This document shows positions 36,050 through 44,700 of a stretch of DNA of 64,000 nt, piece after piece. The stretch is from Leucobacter aridicollis. Its GTDB lineage: Bacteria > Actinomycetota > Actinomycetes > Actinomycetales > Microbacteriaceae. Each line of letters opens with the position of its first letter. The first letter of the stretch is position 1. The notes under the pieces were generated by a model. The model saw only the letters and a program-made list of their open reading frames with translations. It did not search any database and had not been told where the DNA came from. The stretch is from positions 248,001-312,000 of the forward strand of contig NZ_CP075339.1 in NCBI RefSeq assembly GCF_024399335.1, written 5' to 3'. The translations under genes were made by a program, and so were the position numbers.

Positions 36050-36995
36050 TCAAGATTGGTTAGACAAAGACTTCTACCGCACTCTCGGGGTCTCGAAGGA
36101 TGCCGACGACGCTGAACTGAAAAAGGTTTACCGCAAGCTCGCGCGAAAGTATCACCCTGATTCGAACCCAGGAGATGCGGCCGCTGAAGCAAAGTTCAAG
36201 GAGATCTCCGAGGCCTACTCGGTGCTCTCCGACACAGAGCAGCGCTCTGAGTACGACCAGATTCGTGCGATGGGAGCCGGCGGTGCCCGGTTCACATCGG
36301 GTGGCCAGGGCGGCCAGGGCTTCGAGGATGTCTTCGGTGGCATGTTCGGCGGCGGCCACGGTGGCAGGAACACGCAGTACACGTTCCAGCAGGGCGGCGG
36401 CTACGACGACCTGTTCAACATGTTCGGTGGCGCGCCGCGCGGCCCCCAAAAGGGTCGCGATGTGAACGCCTCGACGACGATCGATTTCGAGACTGCGGTG
36501 AGTGGCGACACTGTCACGCTGCAGACCTCGACTGGCAACGTGAAGGTCAAGATCCCTGCCGGGGTTTCCAACGGCCAGAAGATCAGGTTGCGTGGCAAGG
36601 GCGAACAGGGGCCTGCGGGTACGCCTGCGGGAGACCTGCTGCTCACGGTTACCGTGCGCAAGCACCCGGTGTTCGAGCGCGACGGTCAGAACCTGAAGCT
36701 CAAGCTACCTGTGACGTTCACCGAGGCGACACTCGGCGCGACAGTCGAGGTGCCAACGCTTGGTGGCGACACCGTGAAGCTCAAAGTGCAGCCTGGGACC
36801 CCGAGCGGCAGAGTGCTGCGCGTGAAGGGCCGCGGAGTGAAGACCTCAAAGGGCACGGGAGACCTGCTCGCAGAGATTCAGGTCGCGGTTCCGAGTCACC
36901 TGAGCGACGAGGCGCGCGAGGCGCTCGAAGCGTTTCAGCAGGTCGAGCCGCAGGAGAACCCGCGCGCGGATCTGCTCTCGCGGGCTCGCGCCTAG
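36042..36995 (+). CDS. dnaJ: DnaJ family co-chaperone without zinc finger
   Basis: A 317-residue J-protein that stimulates DnaK ATP hydrolysis. The J domain covers about residues 10-75 with KYHPDSNPGD (HPD motif). A Gly/Phe-rich stretch (80-140) is followed directly by the two beta-barrel substrate-binding domains. The four CxxCxGxG zinc-finger repeats of classical DnaJ are absent, so it is a type II (CbpA-like) protein. Its place between grpE and hspR still makes it the operon's DnaJ. Confidence 0.95.
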   Translation: MASQDWLDKDFYRTLGVSKDADDAELKKVYRKLARKYHPDSNPGDAAAEAKFKEISEAYSVLSDTEQRSEYDQIRAMGAGGARFTSGGQGGQGFEDVFGGMFGGGHGGRNTQYTFQQGGGYDDLFNMFGGAPRGPQKGRDVNASTTIDFETAVSGDTVTLQTSTGNVKVKIPAGVSNGQKIRLRGKGEQGPAGTPAGDLLLTVTVRKHPVFERDGQNLKLKLPVTFTEATLGATVEVPTLGGDTVKLKVQPGTPSGRVLRVKGRGVKTSKGTGDLLAEIQVAVPSHLSDEAREALEAFQQVEPQENPRADLLSRARA

Positions 36996-37039
36996 CTCAC
37001 AACGAAACACAACTCAGAAGAAAGGCGTAGGGAGGGGCA

Positions 37040-37459
37040 ATGGTCAACGTGCCAATGGACAGGTTTACTCCGGTCTTTGCGATCGCCGCTGCCTCCGAAC
37101 TCGCCGAGATGCACCCGCAGACGCTGCGGCAGTACGACCGAATCGGGCTCGTGGTGCCGCAGCGCACGAGCGGAAACACGCGGCGATACTCCCTCTACGA
37201 CGTGCACAGGTTGCGTGAGGTCGCGAGACTCTCTGCAGAGGGCCTGAGTCTCGAGGGGATTCGCCGCGTGTTGACGCTCGAGGACCGCGTGCGCGAGCTT
37301 GAGTCCCAGGTGCATGAGCTCGAACGTGCACTGTCAGACGAAATGCTCAAGCGCCCTGAGCGCCGCGTCTTCGCGGCCGGGGCTGGCGGCGAGGTCGTCA
37401 CGTTGCGGCGCGGAACTCGCACGCGTCGCAACGCGGAAGTTGTTGTGTGGAAGCCGTAG
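37040..37459 (+). CDS. hspR: Heat-shock repressor HspR (MerR family)
   Basis: A 139-residue repressor. The MerR-type winged helix covers about residues 12-82 (FAIAAASELAEMHPQTLRQY, then NTRRYSLYDVHRLREV). A coiled coil (LEDRVRELESQVHELERAL) follows. The basic C-terminus may contact DnaK. It should bind the two HAIR sites before dnaK and repress its own operon. It follows dnaJ by 44 nt and overlaps the next gene by 13 nt. Confidence 0.97.
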   Translation: MVNVPMDRFTPVFAIAAASELAEMHPQTLRQYDRIGLVVPQRTSGNTRRYSLYDVHRLREVARLSAEGLSLEGIRRVLTLEDRVRELESQVHELERALSDEMLKRPERRVFAAGAGGEVVTLRRGTRTRRNAEVVVWKP

Positions 37460-38622
37460 CTGCGCGGCTCGAAGAGTTCTGCGGGGCGCTCAGTCGCGAC
37501 CCCGATTTCGACGCGCCAGAGCTCCAGGCGTACGACACTGCAGACGTGCACATCCTGACCGCCGCGGCCGAGCGCGTTCGCTCTGCTGCGCCTGGAACCG
37601 TCGTCACGATTGGTGACAGGCACGGGGCGCTCACTCTTGGCGCGGCAGCAGTGCTCGGCGCGGGTGCTGTCAGGTCCTATCAGGATCCAGTGCTCGGCGA
37701 GCGGGCTCTCGCGGCCAATGCGGTGAGGCTCGGCCTGCGAGACCGCTACGAGTCAGCACCCCTCGGGCCCGAGCTTCTCGATGGGGCCGAGACAGTGCTT
37801 GTGCAGTTGCCCCGCGGCCTCGAAGCGCTCGAGGAGATCGCGTGGAAGATCGCGCGCTTCGCGAGCCCAACCGTGCGGGTGTTCGCGGGCGGCCGGGTGA
37901 AGCACATGACCCGCGCCCAGAACGACGTTCTCGGGCGGTACTTCGGCGCGGTGACCGCCGGCCTGGGGTGGCGAAAGTCCCGGGTGCTGCAGGCGACGTC
38001 CCCGCTCCCGATGCTTGCCGGTGCGGAACCTCCGTTTCCGAAGTGGGGGCAGGATCGCGAGCTCACGTTTGGCCTCGCGGCGTTTGGCGCCACTTTCGGT
38101 GGCACCAAACTCGACCACGGCAGCCGCCTGCTGCTCAGCACCTTCGAACGAGGTGGGGCCGGTGCAAGCTGGGCCGACATCGCCCCGGGCGCCAACGTAT
38201 TTGACCTGGGTTGCGGAAGCGGTGTGCTCGCGGTGTCCGCTGCGCTCGCATTGCCGAGCGCGCGAGTTCTTGCGAGTGATCAGTCGGATGCGGCCGTTCG
38301 CTCGGCCGCGCTGACTGCCGAGGCAGCTGGAGTCGGGGAGCGGATGGCGATTCACCGGGCTGATGGCGCTGAGGCGGTCGCTGACGGGTGGGCTGACCTC
38401 GTGCTACTCAACCCGCCGTTCCACACCGGATCGACAGTCCATGCGGGGGTGGCCCACCGGCTGATCCGCGACTGTGCGCGCGTGCTGAAGCCCGGCGGCG
38501 AACTGCGTATCGTGTTCAACTCGCACCTCAGTTATCGACAGCTCCTTGAACGCGTCATTGGCCCCGCAAGGCAGCTCCAGCGCGACGCAACGTTCACCGT
38601 GCTGGAAGTGACAAAGCGTTAG
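37447..38622 (+). CDS. Class I SAM-dependent methyltransferase (RlmG/RsmC-like)
   Basis: A 391-residue protein with two halves: a degenerate N-terminal methyltransferase-like domain and a catalytic C-terminal domain with VFDLGCGSGVLAVSAA (about 251-266) and LLNPPFHTG (about 320-328). NPPF marks amino-directed N-methyltransferases, and the two-domain layout equals RlmG/RsmC, which make m2G in 23S or 16S rRNA. Target not proven. GTG 37447 lies within the last codons of hspR, so its translation is coupled to the heat-shock operon. Confidence 0.88.
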   Translation: MEAVAARLEEFCGALSRDPDFDAPELQAYDTADVHILTAAAERVRSAAPGTVVTIGDRHGALTLGAAAVLGAGAVRSYQDPVLGERALAANAVRLGLRDRYESAPLGPELLDGAETVLVQLPRGLEALEEIAWKIARFASPTVRVFAGGRVKHMTRAQNDVLGRYFGAVTAGLGWRKSRVLQATSPLPMLAGAEPPFPKWGQDRELTFGLAAFGATFGGTKLDHGSRLLLSTFERGGAGASWADIAPGANVFDLGCGSGVLAVSAALALPSARVLASDQSDAAVRSAALTAEAAGVGERMAIHRADGAEAVADGWADLVLLNPPFHTGSTVHAGVAHRLIRDCARVLKPGGELRIVFNSHLSYRQLLERVIGPARQLQRDATFTVLEVTKR

Positions 38623-38657
38623 GGATTCAGCCACCGAACTCACAGGCAGCTGAAGCC

Positions 38658-38663
38658 TAGAAT
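38658..38663 (+). promoter_or_regulatory. -10 element of the histidine phosphatase gene (leaderless)
   Basis: TAGAAT followed by 6 nt and GTG 38670. Confidence 0.5.
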
Positions 38664-38669
38664 GAGTGT

Positions 38670-39314
38670 GTGAGCGATAAACTCTTGCACTTGGTGCGCC
38701 ACGGGGAGGTCCATAACCCCGACCTCGTCCTGTACGGCCGTATCCCCGGCTTCCGCCTCTCAGAGCGAGGCCACGCCATGGCCGAGGCTGCTGCGCTTGA
38801 ACTCGCAGGTAGCGACCGGAAAGTAGTCGCCCTCTACGCGTCGCCGCTTGAGCGCGCGCAGCAGTCCGCGCGACCCATCGCGAGCGCACTTGGCCTCGAG
38901 ATCCAGACTGAGGATCGCATCATCGAGCCCACGAACTTCTTCGAGGGCAAGGTGAACTCGGGGCCCGACGCTGCGTTCAAGAAGCCGCGGTACTGGTACA
39001 AGTTTGTCAACCCATTCCGCCCAAGCTGGGGGGAACCCTACCGCCAGGTTGCGGCGCGCGTGCGCGAAGCGATGAACGACGCGTGGGACAAGGCGCAGGG
39101 TGGCGACATTGTGATGGTCGCGCACCAGTCCCCGATCTGGATGGCGCACCTCGACATCGCAGGCAAACCCCTGTTCCATAACCCAGCCACACGGCGCTGC
39201 GACCTCTCGAGCATCACGACATTCGAGCGCCGCGGGAACCGCTGGTTCGAGGTCGATTACCGAAACCCGGCGAAGTCACTCATGGACGACGCTACCGATG
39301 TAGGAGCTGTATGA
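38670..39314 (+). CDS. Histidine phosphatase family protein
   Basis: A 214-residue phosphoglycerate-mutase-like phosphatase. LVRHGEVHN (H10 as phospho-acceptor with the Arg before it), ASPLERAQQSARPIA and the late VAHQSPIWM (second His) give the complete active site. Substrate unclear. It is the first gene before the cytochrome c maturation genes and overlaps the TlpA gene by 4 nt, an arrangement frequent in Actinobacteria. Confidence 0.92.
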   Translation: MSDKLLHLVRHGEVHNPDLVLYGRIPGFRLSERGHAMAEAAALELAGSDRKVVALYASPLERAQQSARPIASALGLEIQTEDRIIEPTNFFEGKVNSGPDAAFKKPRYWYKFVNPFRPSWGEPYRQVAARVREAMNDAWDKAQGGDIVMVAHQSPIWMAHLDIAGKPLFHNPATRRCDLSSITTFERRGNRWFEVDYRNPAKSLMDDATDVGAV

Positions 39315-39940
39315 CCGCGCGACGCCGAATCGCCGCCATCGCCGCCACTGCCGCGGCCCTCGCAGTTGGCCTCGCCGGCTGCAGCACCACCGAAGGCGAC
39401 TCGCTCGCCGCACAGTGGCAACAGGGTGGCGACAAGGGCTTCGTCGCAGGCGATGGCTCTTCGGCCTCGTTCCCCGCAGACAAGCGTGGCGAACCCGTTG
39501 AGTTCACGGGCGAGACCGAGTTTGGCAACGAGCTGAGCTCAGCCGACACGATCGGCAGCGTCACAGTAGTGAACTTCTGGTACGCGGGCTGCGCCCCGTG
39601 CCGGGCCGAGGCGCCAGACCTCGTCGAGGCATACAACGAGTTCGAGCCGCAAGGCGTCAAATTCGTTGGTGTGAACACTCGCGATCAGGCCGCGCAGGCG
39701 AAGCAGTTCGGAGTCGAGTTCGGTATCGAATACGAGTCGATCCTCGATAACCCCGGCGGCCGCACTGTGCAGCGCGCATTCGCAGGGCAGATCCCGCTGA
39801 ACGCGGTTCCAACGACGCTGATTCTTGACGCTGAGGGGCGCGTTGCGCACACGGTAGTCGGGCAGCTTGCAGGGGTGTCGCAACTGCAAACGCTCGTCAC
39901 GGAGACGCTCGACGAGCAGGCCGCTGCCGGCGCGAACTGA
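39311..39940 (+). CDS. TlpA/ResA-like thiol-disulfide lipoprotein
   Basis: A 209-residue membrane-anchored thioredoxin-fold protein. Lipobox VGLAGC with C24 follows a short basic, hydrophobic signal. The redox motif CAPC (C94, C97) is in NFWYAGCAPCRAE, and the cis-Pro loop is AVPTTLI. It should keep the heme-binding Cys pair of apocytochrome c reduced outside the membrane, receiving electrons from the CcdA protein encoded next. Confidence 0.93.
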   Translation: MTARRRIAAIAATAAALAVGLAGCSTTEGDSLAAQWQQGGDKGFVAGDGSSASFPADKRGEPVEFTGETEFGNELSSADTIGSVTVVNFWYAGCAPCRAEAPDLVEAYNEFEPQGVKFVGVNTRDQAAQAKQFGVEFGIEYESILDNPGGRTVQRAFAGQIPLNAVPTTLILDAEGRVAHTVVGQLAGVSQLQTLVTETLDEQAAAGAN

Positions 39941-40713
39941 TGGGGATCCAGGAGATCATTGCCGACGGGCAGCTGCTCGTTGCCTCGGCCATCGCAATCG
40001 CTGCAGGGCTCGTTTCGTTCCTCTCGCCGTGCGTGCTCCCGCTCATCCCGGGCTACCTTGCATACGTCTCTGGCGTGGCAGGTACGCCGAGCGCAAACGC
40101 GGCGAATCCAAAGGCTGCGGGCAGACGCGAGCGTAACCGGATGGTGCTCGGGTCGATCCTCTTCGTGCTCGGCTTCGCCATCGTGTTCGTCGTGCTGCTC
40201 ACGCTGTCTGGCGCGGTTGGCGCGAGCACGTGGTACCTCGACTGGCAAGACGTGATCCTGCGCGTCATGGGCGTCGTTGTGATCGTGATGGGCCTCGTCT
40301 TCATGGGCGCCTTCGCGAAGTTTCAGCGAACAACGAGGCTGAAGATCAGCCCAAAGGTCGGCCTTGCTGGGGCCCCACTGCTGGGCATCGTGTTCGCGAT
40401 AGGGTGGGCACCCTGCCTCGGCCCCACGATCGGTACCGTGAGCCTGCTCGCGATGCAGCAGGGCTCGATCGGGCGTGCGGCATTGCTCGCACTGCTCTAC
40501 TCGCTTGGGCTCGGAATTCCGTTCGTGCTTGCGGCCTTCGGCTTCGGCTGGATGACGCAGACGATGAGCTTCTTCAAACGCCATATCCGTGCGGTCAACA
40601 TCGTCGGCGGCGTCATTCTTATCATCCTCGGTGTTCTCATGGTGACTGGCCTCTGGGGCCTCATCATGAGCGAACTTCAGATATGGATTGGTGGCTATGT
40701 CACGCCCCTCTGA
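39940..40713 (+). CDS. ccdA: Cytochrome c biogenesis protein CcdA
   Basis: A 257-residue, six-helix DsbD-beta-type protein that moves electrons from cytosolic thioredoxin to the TlpA/ResA lipoprotein. The two functional Cys are in SFLSPCVLPLIPGYLAY and IGWAPCLGPTIG, each followed by the family Pro. The ATG shares one base with the TlpA stop (TGATG). It overlaps resB by 17 nt. Confidence 0.95.
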   Translation: MGIQEIIADGQLLVASAIAIAAGLVSFLSPCVLPLIPGYLAYVSGVAGTPSANAANPKAAGRRERNRMVLGSILFVLGFAIVFVVLLTLSGAVGASTWYLDWQDVILRVMGVVVIVMGLVFMGAFAKFQRTTRLKISPKVGLAGAPLLGIVFAIGWAPCLGPTIGTVSLLAMQQGSIGRAALLALLYSLGLGIPFVLAAFGFGWMTQTMSFFKRHIRAVNIVGGVILIILGVLMVTGLWGLIMSELQIWIGGYVTPL

Positions 40714-42370
40714 TTATGACGACGGATCTGGCGCGCCAGCGCCCGTGACGAGCCCGGAGCTCGGCCTCACAGGCTGGCTCCGCTGGTTCTGGCGTCAGCT
40801 CACAAGCATGCGGGTCGCGCTGATCCTGCTGCTTCTGCTCGCTGTCGCCGCGATCCCAGGCTCGCTCGTTCCGCAGCGCGGCGCCGACCCGAACGGCGTG
40901 TTGCAGTACGAGAAAGATAATCCGACGCTCTTCAAGATCCTTGATGCGTTCCCGATCCAGGCGTTTGACGTCTACGGCTCGGTGTGGTTCTCGGCGATCT
41001 ACCTGCTGCTGTTCATCTCGCTCATCGGCTGCGTGCTGCCCCGAATCAAGCATCACTGGCAGGCGTGGCGAGGCAAGCCTCCGAAGACGCCCGCAAGGCT
41101 CAACCGCATGGCTGGTTTCTCTGAGACCCGCGTGACGAACGCCGAGGCGACTGAGGCGGAGCGGCTCGAGTTCGCGCGCGCAGCAGTCGAGTCTGCCGCC
41201 GAGATCCTCCGCCGTCAGCGTTACCGCGTCGAGATCCAGGAGGCAACGCACCGCGGCGTCGCAGAGGTCTCGGTCTCCTCCGAGCGCGGCTACCTGCGCG
41301 AAACAGGCAACCTGTTGTTCCACACCGCGCTCGTCGGGGTGCTCGTCTGCGTCGGCCTCGGCAGCGCATTCACCTTCAACGGCCAGCGAGTGCTCTACGA
41401 AGGCGAAAGCTTCGTCAACCAGATCATCGACTACGACTCGGCGAACTCGGGCCGCGCGTTCAGCTCGGACACACTTGAGCCGTTCAGCTTGCGCCTCGAC
41501 GATCTCGACGTCAACTACATCGCCCCCGATGACGAGGATGCGAGCCCGAACTCGATCGGGCAAGTGCGCGAGTTCATCGCGAGCATGACGCTCACAGACC
41601 CCGAAGGAAACGAGAGCGCTGAAGAGATCAGGGTGAATCACCCACTGCGCGTGCACGGCTCGCCGATCTACCTGCTCGCGAACGGCTACGCGCCGACAAT
41701 CGTGATCCGTAACGCCGACGGCGAGATCGTGTTCCAGGAGTCGGTGCCGTTCATCCCGCAGGGCGCAGACCCGAACCTCACCTCGCTCGGCGTCGTGAAG
41801 GTGCTCGATGGCATGACCAACGACGCTGGTGAAGAGACCGAGCTTGGCCTGCGCGGCTTCTTCTACCCGACACAGACGAAGCTCGAATCCGGCGCGTACA
41901 CCTCGAACTACCCCGACCTCGAGAACCCCGTGCTCACGCTCGACGCCTTCATGGGTGATACGGGCGTCGATAACGAGTTCGGCATCCCGCAGTCGGTCTA
42001 CTCGCTTGAAACCGAGAACATGGAGCAGCTCACCGGCCGTGCCATCGACAAGCCGTCGATTGAGCTGCGGCCCGGTGAGACGGCAGACCTGCCGCGCGGC
42101 CTCGGCACCGTAACCCTCGAAGCCGTGCCCAGGTACGCGTCATTCGACGTGATGCAGAATCCGTTCCAGATCGGGATCCTGATCTTTGCCCTGCTCTCGC
42201 TCGGCGGGCTCTTGTGGTCGCTGTTCGTGCCGCGCCGCCGAGTGTGGGTGAAGGCGATCCCAACGAAGGATGGCGTCGTGCTGCAGTACGCCGGTCTCGC
42301 CCGCGGCGACGACCCAGCGCTCGACCGGGCGGTCGAGGAGATGCGTGAGGCGCACCGCGAGGTGCTGTAG
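40697..42370 (+). CDS. resB: Cytochrome c biogenesis protein ResB
   Basis: A 557-residue member of the system II heme-handling complex. Three helices lie in the N-terminal third (LTSMRVALILLLLLAVAAIPG, YGSVWFSAIYLLLFISLIGC and FHTALVGVLVCVGLG), then a large external domain, then a final helix (PFQIGILIFALLSLGGLLWSLF). ATG 40697 is preferred; TTG 40688 extends it by three residues. It normally needs ResC/CcsA, whose gene should follow but does not. Confidence 0.94.
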   Translation: MSRPSDYDDGSGAPAPVTSPELGLTGWLRWFWRQLTSMRVALILLLLLAVAAIPGSLVPQRGADPNGVLQYEKDNPTLFKILDAFPIQAFDVYGSVWFSAIYLLLFISLIGCVLPRIKHHWQAWRGKPPKTPARLNRMAGFSETRVTNAEATEAERLEFARAAVESAAEILRRQRYRVEIQEATHRGVAEVSVSSERGYLRETGNLLFHTALVGVLVCVGLGSAFTFNGQRVLYEGESFVNQIIDYDSANSGRAFSSDTLEPFSLRLDDLDVNYIAPDDEDASPNSIGQVREFIASMTLTDPEGNESAEEIRVNHPLRVHGSPIYLLANGYAPTIVIRNADGEIVFQESVPFIPQGADPNLTSLGVVKVLDGMTNDAGEETELGLRGFFYPTQTKLESGAYTSNYPDLENPVLTLDAFMGDTGVDNEFGIPQSVYSLETENMEQLTGRAIDKPSIELRPGETADLPRGLGTVTLEAVPRYASFDVMQNPFQIGILIFALLSLGGLLWSLFVPRRRVWVKAIPTKDGVVLQYAGLARGDDPALDRAVEEMREAHREVL

Positions 42371-42410
42371 CCCCGGCTCGCGTCGGCGTGCCGCAATGCT
42401 CTGCGCCACG

Positions 42411-42547
42411 GCCGCAGCTCCACCCGTGGCACCACGCCGCAGCCCTACCTGCACCGCCAGGCCGCAGCTCAGCCTGTAACGCCGTGCCGCAGCCCTACCT
42501 GTTGCTCCACGCCGCAGCTCCACCTGCAGCGCCGTGCCGCAGCGCCA
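42411..42547. repeat. 25-bp tandem array (5 units plus partial)
   Basis: Units start at 42411, 42436, 42461, 42486 and 42511, each opening with GCCGCAG and closing around CCAC or CCGT; a sixth is cut after 12 bp. Alternate units are more alike (units 1, 3 and 5 against 2 and 4), hinting at an older 50-bp unit. It leads into palindromic element copy 3. Confidence 0.85.
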
Positions 42548-42553
42548 CCGTAT

Positions 42554-42611
42554 GCGATCTGCGATTCCTATGCCCACTGCGCTGGGCTGGGGCATACGAA
42601 TCGTCGATCCC
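42554..42611. repeat. Palindromic intergenic element, copy 3
   Basis: A 58-bp copy. GCGATTC-C-TATGCCC pairs with GGGCATA-C-GAATCGT, a 15-position stem interrupted only by one C-C mismatch and ending in a G-T pair. The sequence differs from copies 4 and 5 on both sides of the stem. Confidence 0.8.
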
Positions 42612-42673
42612 AGGGGGTGGCGCTGGGAAAAGGCACGCTCTCAGGGGTCGCAGAACTCTCCGAGCAGCCGACA

Positions 42674-42713
42674 CCAAGCCAGAGCACCCCGCGCCAAGCC
42701 AGAGTACCCCACG
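42674..42713. repeat. Two tandem 20-bp units
   Basis: Copies at 42674-42693 and 42694-42713 agree at 18 of 20 positions, in the last part of the 374-bp gene-free region between resB and the phosphomutase gene. No other content was seen here. Confidence 0.75.
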
Positions 42714-42744
42714 CAGAGCCGTGCTGCTGTGGACCCTGCCTGAG

Positions 42745-44508
42745 CTAGCCCTGCAGCGCCTCGAGGAACGCCGTCACGTCAGCCTCAAGCTCACCGAGCG
42801 CCCGCTCAGCGGCCGCCCTGCGCTTAGAAGCCTTGCCTTTTTCACTGAACGTATCGAGGTAGATCTTCAGCTTGGGCTCGGTGCCGCTCGGGCGGATCAT
42901 GACGCGGGAGCCGTCGGTAAGGTCGTAACGCAACACATTCGAAGGAATCGCTGCAAGACCGGGCTCGAGTAGATCTTGTGCGCTACTCACAGTGCGCACA
43001 CCGAATGCGGTCGGCGGCGCAAGCCTGATCTGTGCTGCGAGCTCGGTCGCTGCAGCCATCGACGCGAGCCTGAGGGTGATCTGGCCGCTCGCGAAATGCC
43101 CGAAGCGTTCTGTCGCCTCTTCGAGGAGGCCCCAGATGTCGGTTCCGCGGCCCTTCGCCCACCGCGCCATAGCGACTGCATCGGCGCCTGCAGAGATGCC
43201 ATCCTTGTCTCGCACGACGTGAGGCTGCGTGAGATAGCCGAGGGCCTCTTCGAAACCGAATACGAGATTGGGTACGCGGGAGACCCACTTGAAGCCTGAG
43301 AGCGTCTCGGCGTAGTCAAGTCCGTAGTCCTTCGCAACGGCGCTGAGCGCCGGCGACGACACAATCGTGCACGCAAGGGTGCCGGTGAGCGGCACACCGC
43401 GCTGCTCGGCGTCCTGCATCGCGCGCTCGGCGGCCCGCCACCCGAGCAGCAGCCCGAGCTCGTTGCCTGTCAGTCGGCGGTAGCCCGACTCCTCGTCGAA
43501 GTGGGGGAGCGCGACCGCGAGGCGATCCGCATCCGGGTCGTGGGCGATGATGAGCTCAGCGTTCTGCTCCCGGCCGGTGCGGAACGCGAGGTCGAGCGCG
43601 CCGGGCTCCTCGGGGTTTGGGAAGTCGACTGTTGGGAAGTTGCCGTCTGGAGCGACCTGCTCGGGTACAGGCGTCGGAAGCGATAGGCCACTTGCAAGCA
43701 GGACCCTGTCGGACAGCTCAGCCCCGACTCCGTGCATTGCGGTGTAGACGATGCGGAGCGGAACTTCGGCGTTCAGCGTGCGACCGTCCTGGGTGATCGG
43801 AAAGCCCGCGAGCAGCGAGGCCGCGGTTCGCGTGACGTAGGTGTCGGCAATCTCAGAGGTTGCGACCGTGTACGCAGTGCTGCGTGGCAGCTCCGAGACA
43901 GGCCCCGAGGCCGCCACGTCGATGCGCGCAGCGATCTCACTGTCGGCGGGGGCGACAATCTGCGATCCCTCATCAGCGTCACCGAGGTACACCTTGTACC
44001 CGTTGTCGCGCGGCGGGTTGTGGCTTGCCGTCACCATTACTCCGGCCGACGTGCCGAGGTGGCGCACTGCGAAGGCGAGCAGCGGCGTGGGTCCTTGGGA
44101 GGGAAGCAGCGTGACGTCGATGCCCGCTCCTGCCATGATCTCGGCAGTGTCACGCGCGAAAACGTCTGAGTTCACGCGCGCGTCGTAGCCGATGACGATC
44201 GACGGCGGGTTGCTCGTCTCACCGCGCGCGGCCCGCTCGAGGAGGAAGGCCGCGAAGCCCGCGCTTGTCTGCGAGACGACGACTCTGTTCATGCGGGAGG
44301 GGCCAGCGCCGAGCCGGCCGCGGAGGCCAGCGGTGCCGAATGCGAGGCGCTCGCCGAAGGCCTCAGCGAGCTCAGCCGCTGCATCCTCGTCGCCCGCCTC
44401 GGCTTGCGCGGCGAGCCGCTCGGCCTCGGCCTGTGTGACCGGATCGATGTCGTGTGCGGCCCAGTTGCGCGCGCGCTCAAGTAGAGCTTCGAGCTGTTCG
44501 GTAGCCAT
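42745..44508 (-). CDS. Phospho-sugar mutase (PGM/PMM family)
   Basis: An alpha-D-phosphohexomutase of 587 residues that interconverts hexose 1- and 6-phosphates. The phosphoserine loop is VMVTASHNPPRDNGYKVY (S162), the metal loop is AHDPDADRLAV, the sugar loop contains GFEEALGY, and the phosphate-binding loop is IRPSGTEPKLKIY. Length and the N-terminal extension match phosphoglucomutase/phosphomannomutase types with dual specificity. It is a single gene preceded by GAGGGGG at its ribosome site. Confidence 0.94.
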   Translation of the reverse strand: MATEQLEALLERARNWAAHDIDPVTQAEAERLAAQAEAGDEDAAAELAEAFGERLAFGTAGLRGRLGAGPSRMNRVVVSQTSAGFAAFLLERAARGETSNPPSIVIGYDARVNSDVFARDTAEIMAGAGIDVTLLPSQGPTPLLAFAVRHLGTSAGVMVTASHNPPRDNGYKVYLGDADEGSQIVAPADSEIAARIDVAASGPVSELPRSTAYTVATSEIADTYVTRTAASLLAGFPITQDGRTLNAEVPLRIVYTAMHGVGAELSDRVLLASGLSLPTPVPEQVAPDGNFPTVDFPNPEEPGALDLAFRTGREQNAELIIAHDPDADRLAVALPHFDEESGYRRLTGNELGLLLGWRAAERAMQDAEQRGVPLTGTLACTIVSSPALSAVAKDYGLDYAETLSGFKWVSRVPNLVFGFEEALGYLTQPHVVRDKDGISAGADAVAMARWAKGRGTDIWGLLEEATERFGHFASGQITLRLASMAAATELAAQIRLAPPTAFGVRTVSSAQDLLEPGLAAIPSNVLRYDLTDGSRVMIRPSGTEPKLKIYLDTFSEKGKASKRRAAAERALGELEADVTAFLEALQG

Positions 44509-44700
44509 CGCGCCCCCTCAGTGTGGTGATCGGTAGACAGTTCAAGCTACCACTCGGGTGCCGCAACGGGCAGTATCCGTCGCGGCAAGCTGGGGGAACG
44601 GTGAGTGAAAGCTTTCGGCCACAGAGAACAGGACTGGGCAACTTCGCACTTCGGGGCTATCGTTGATGAGGATTTATTTACGGTGGGGAAATTGGGGACG

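Noticed and set aside
42411..42547. CRISPR array or repetitive coding sequence
   Set aside because: 25-bp units touch each other without spacers; frames through the array carry no start signal or similarity.
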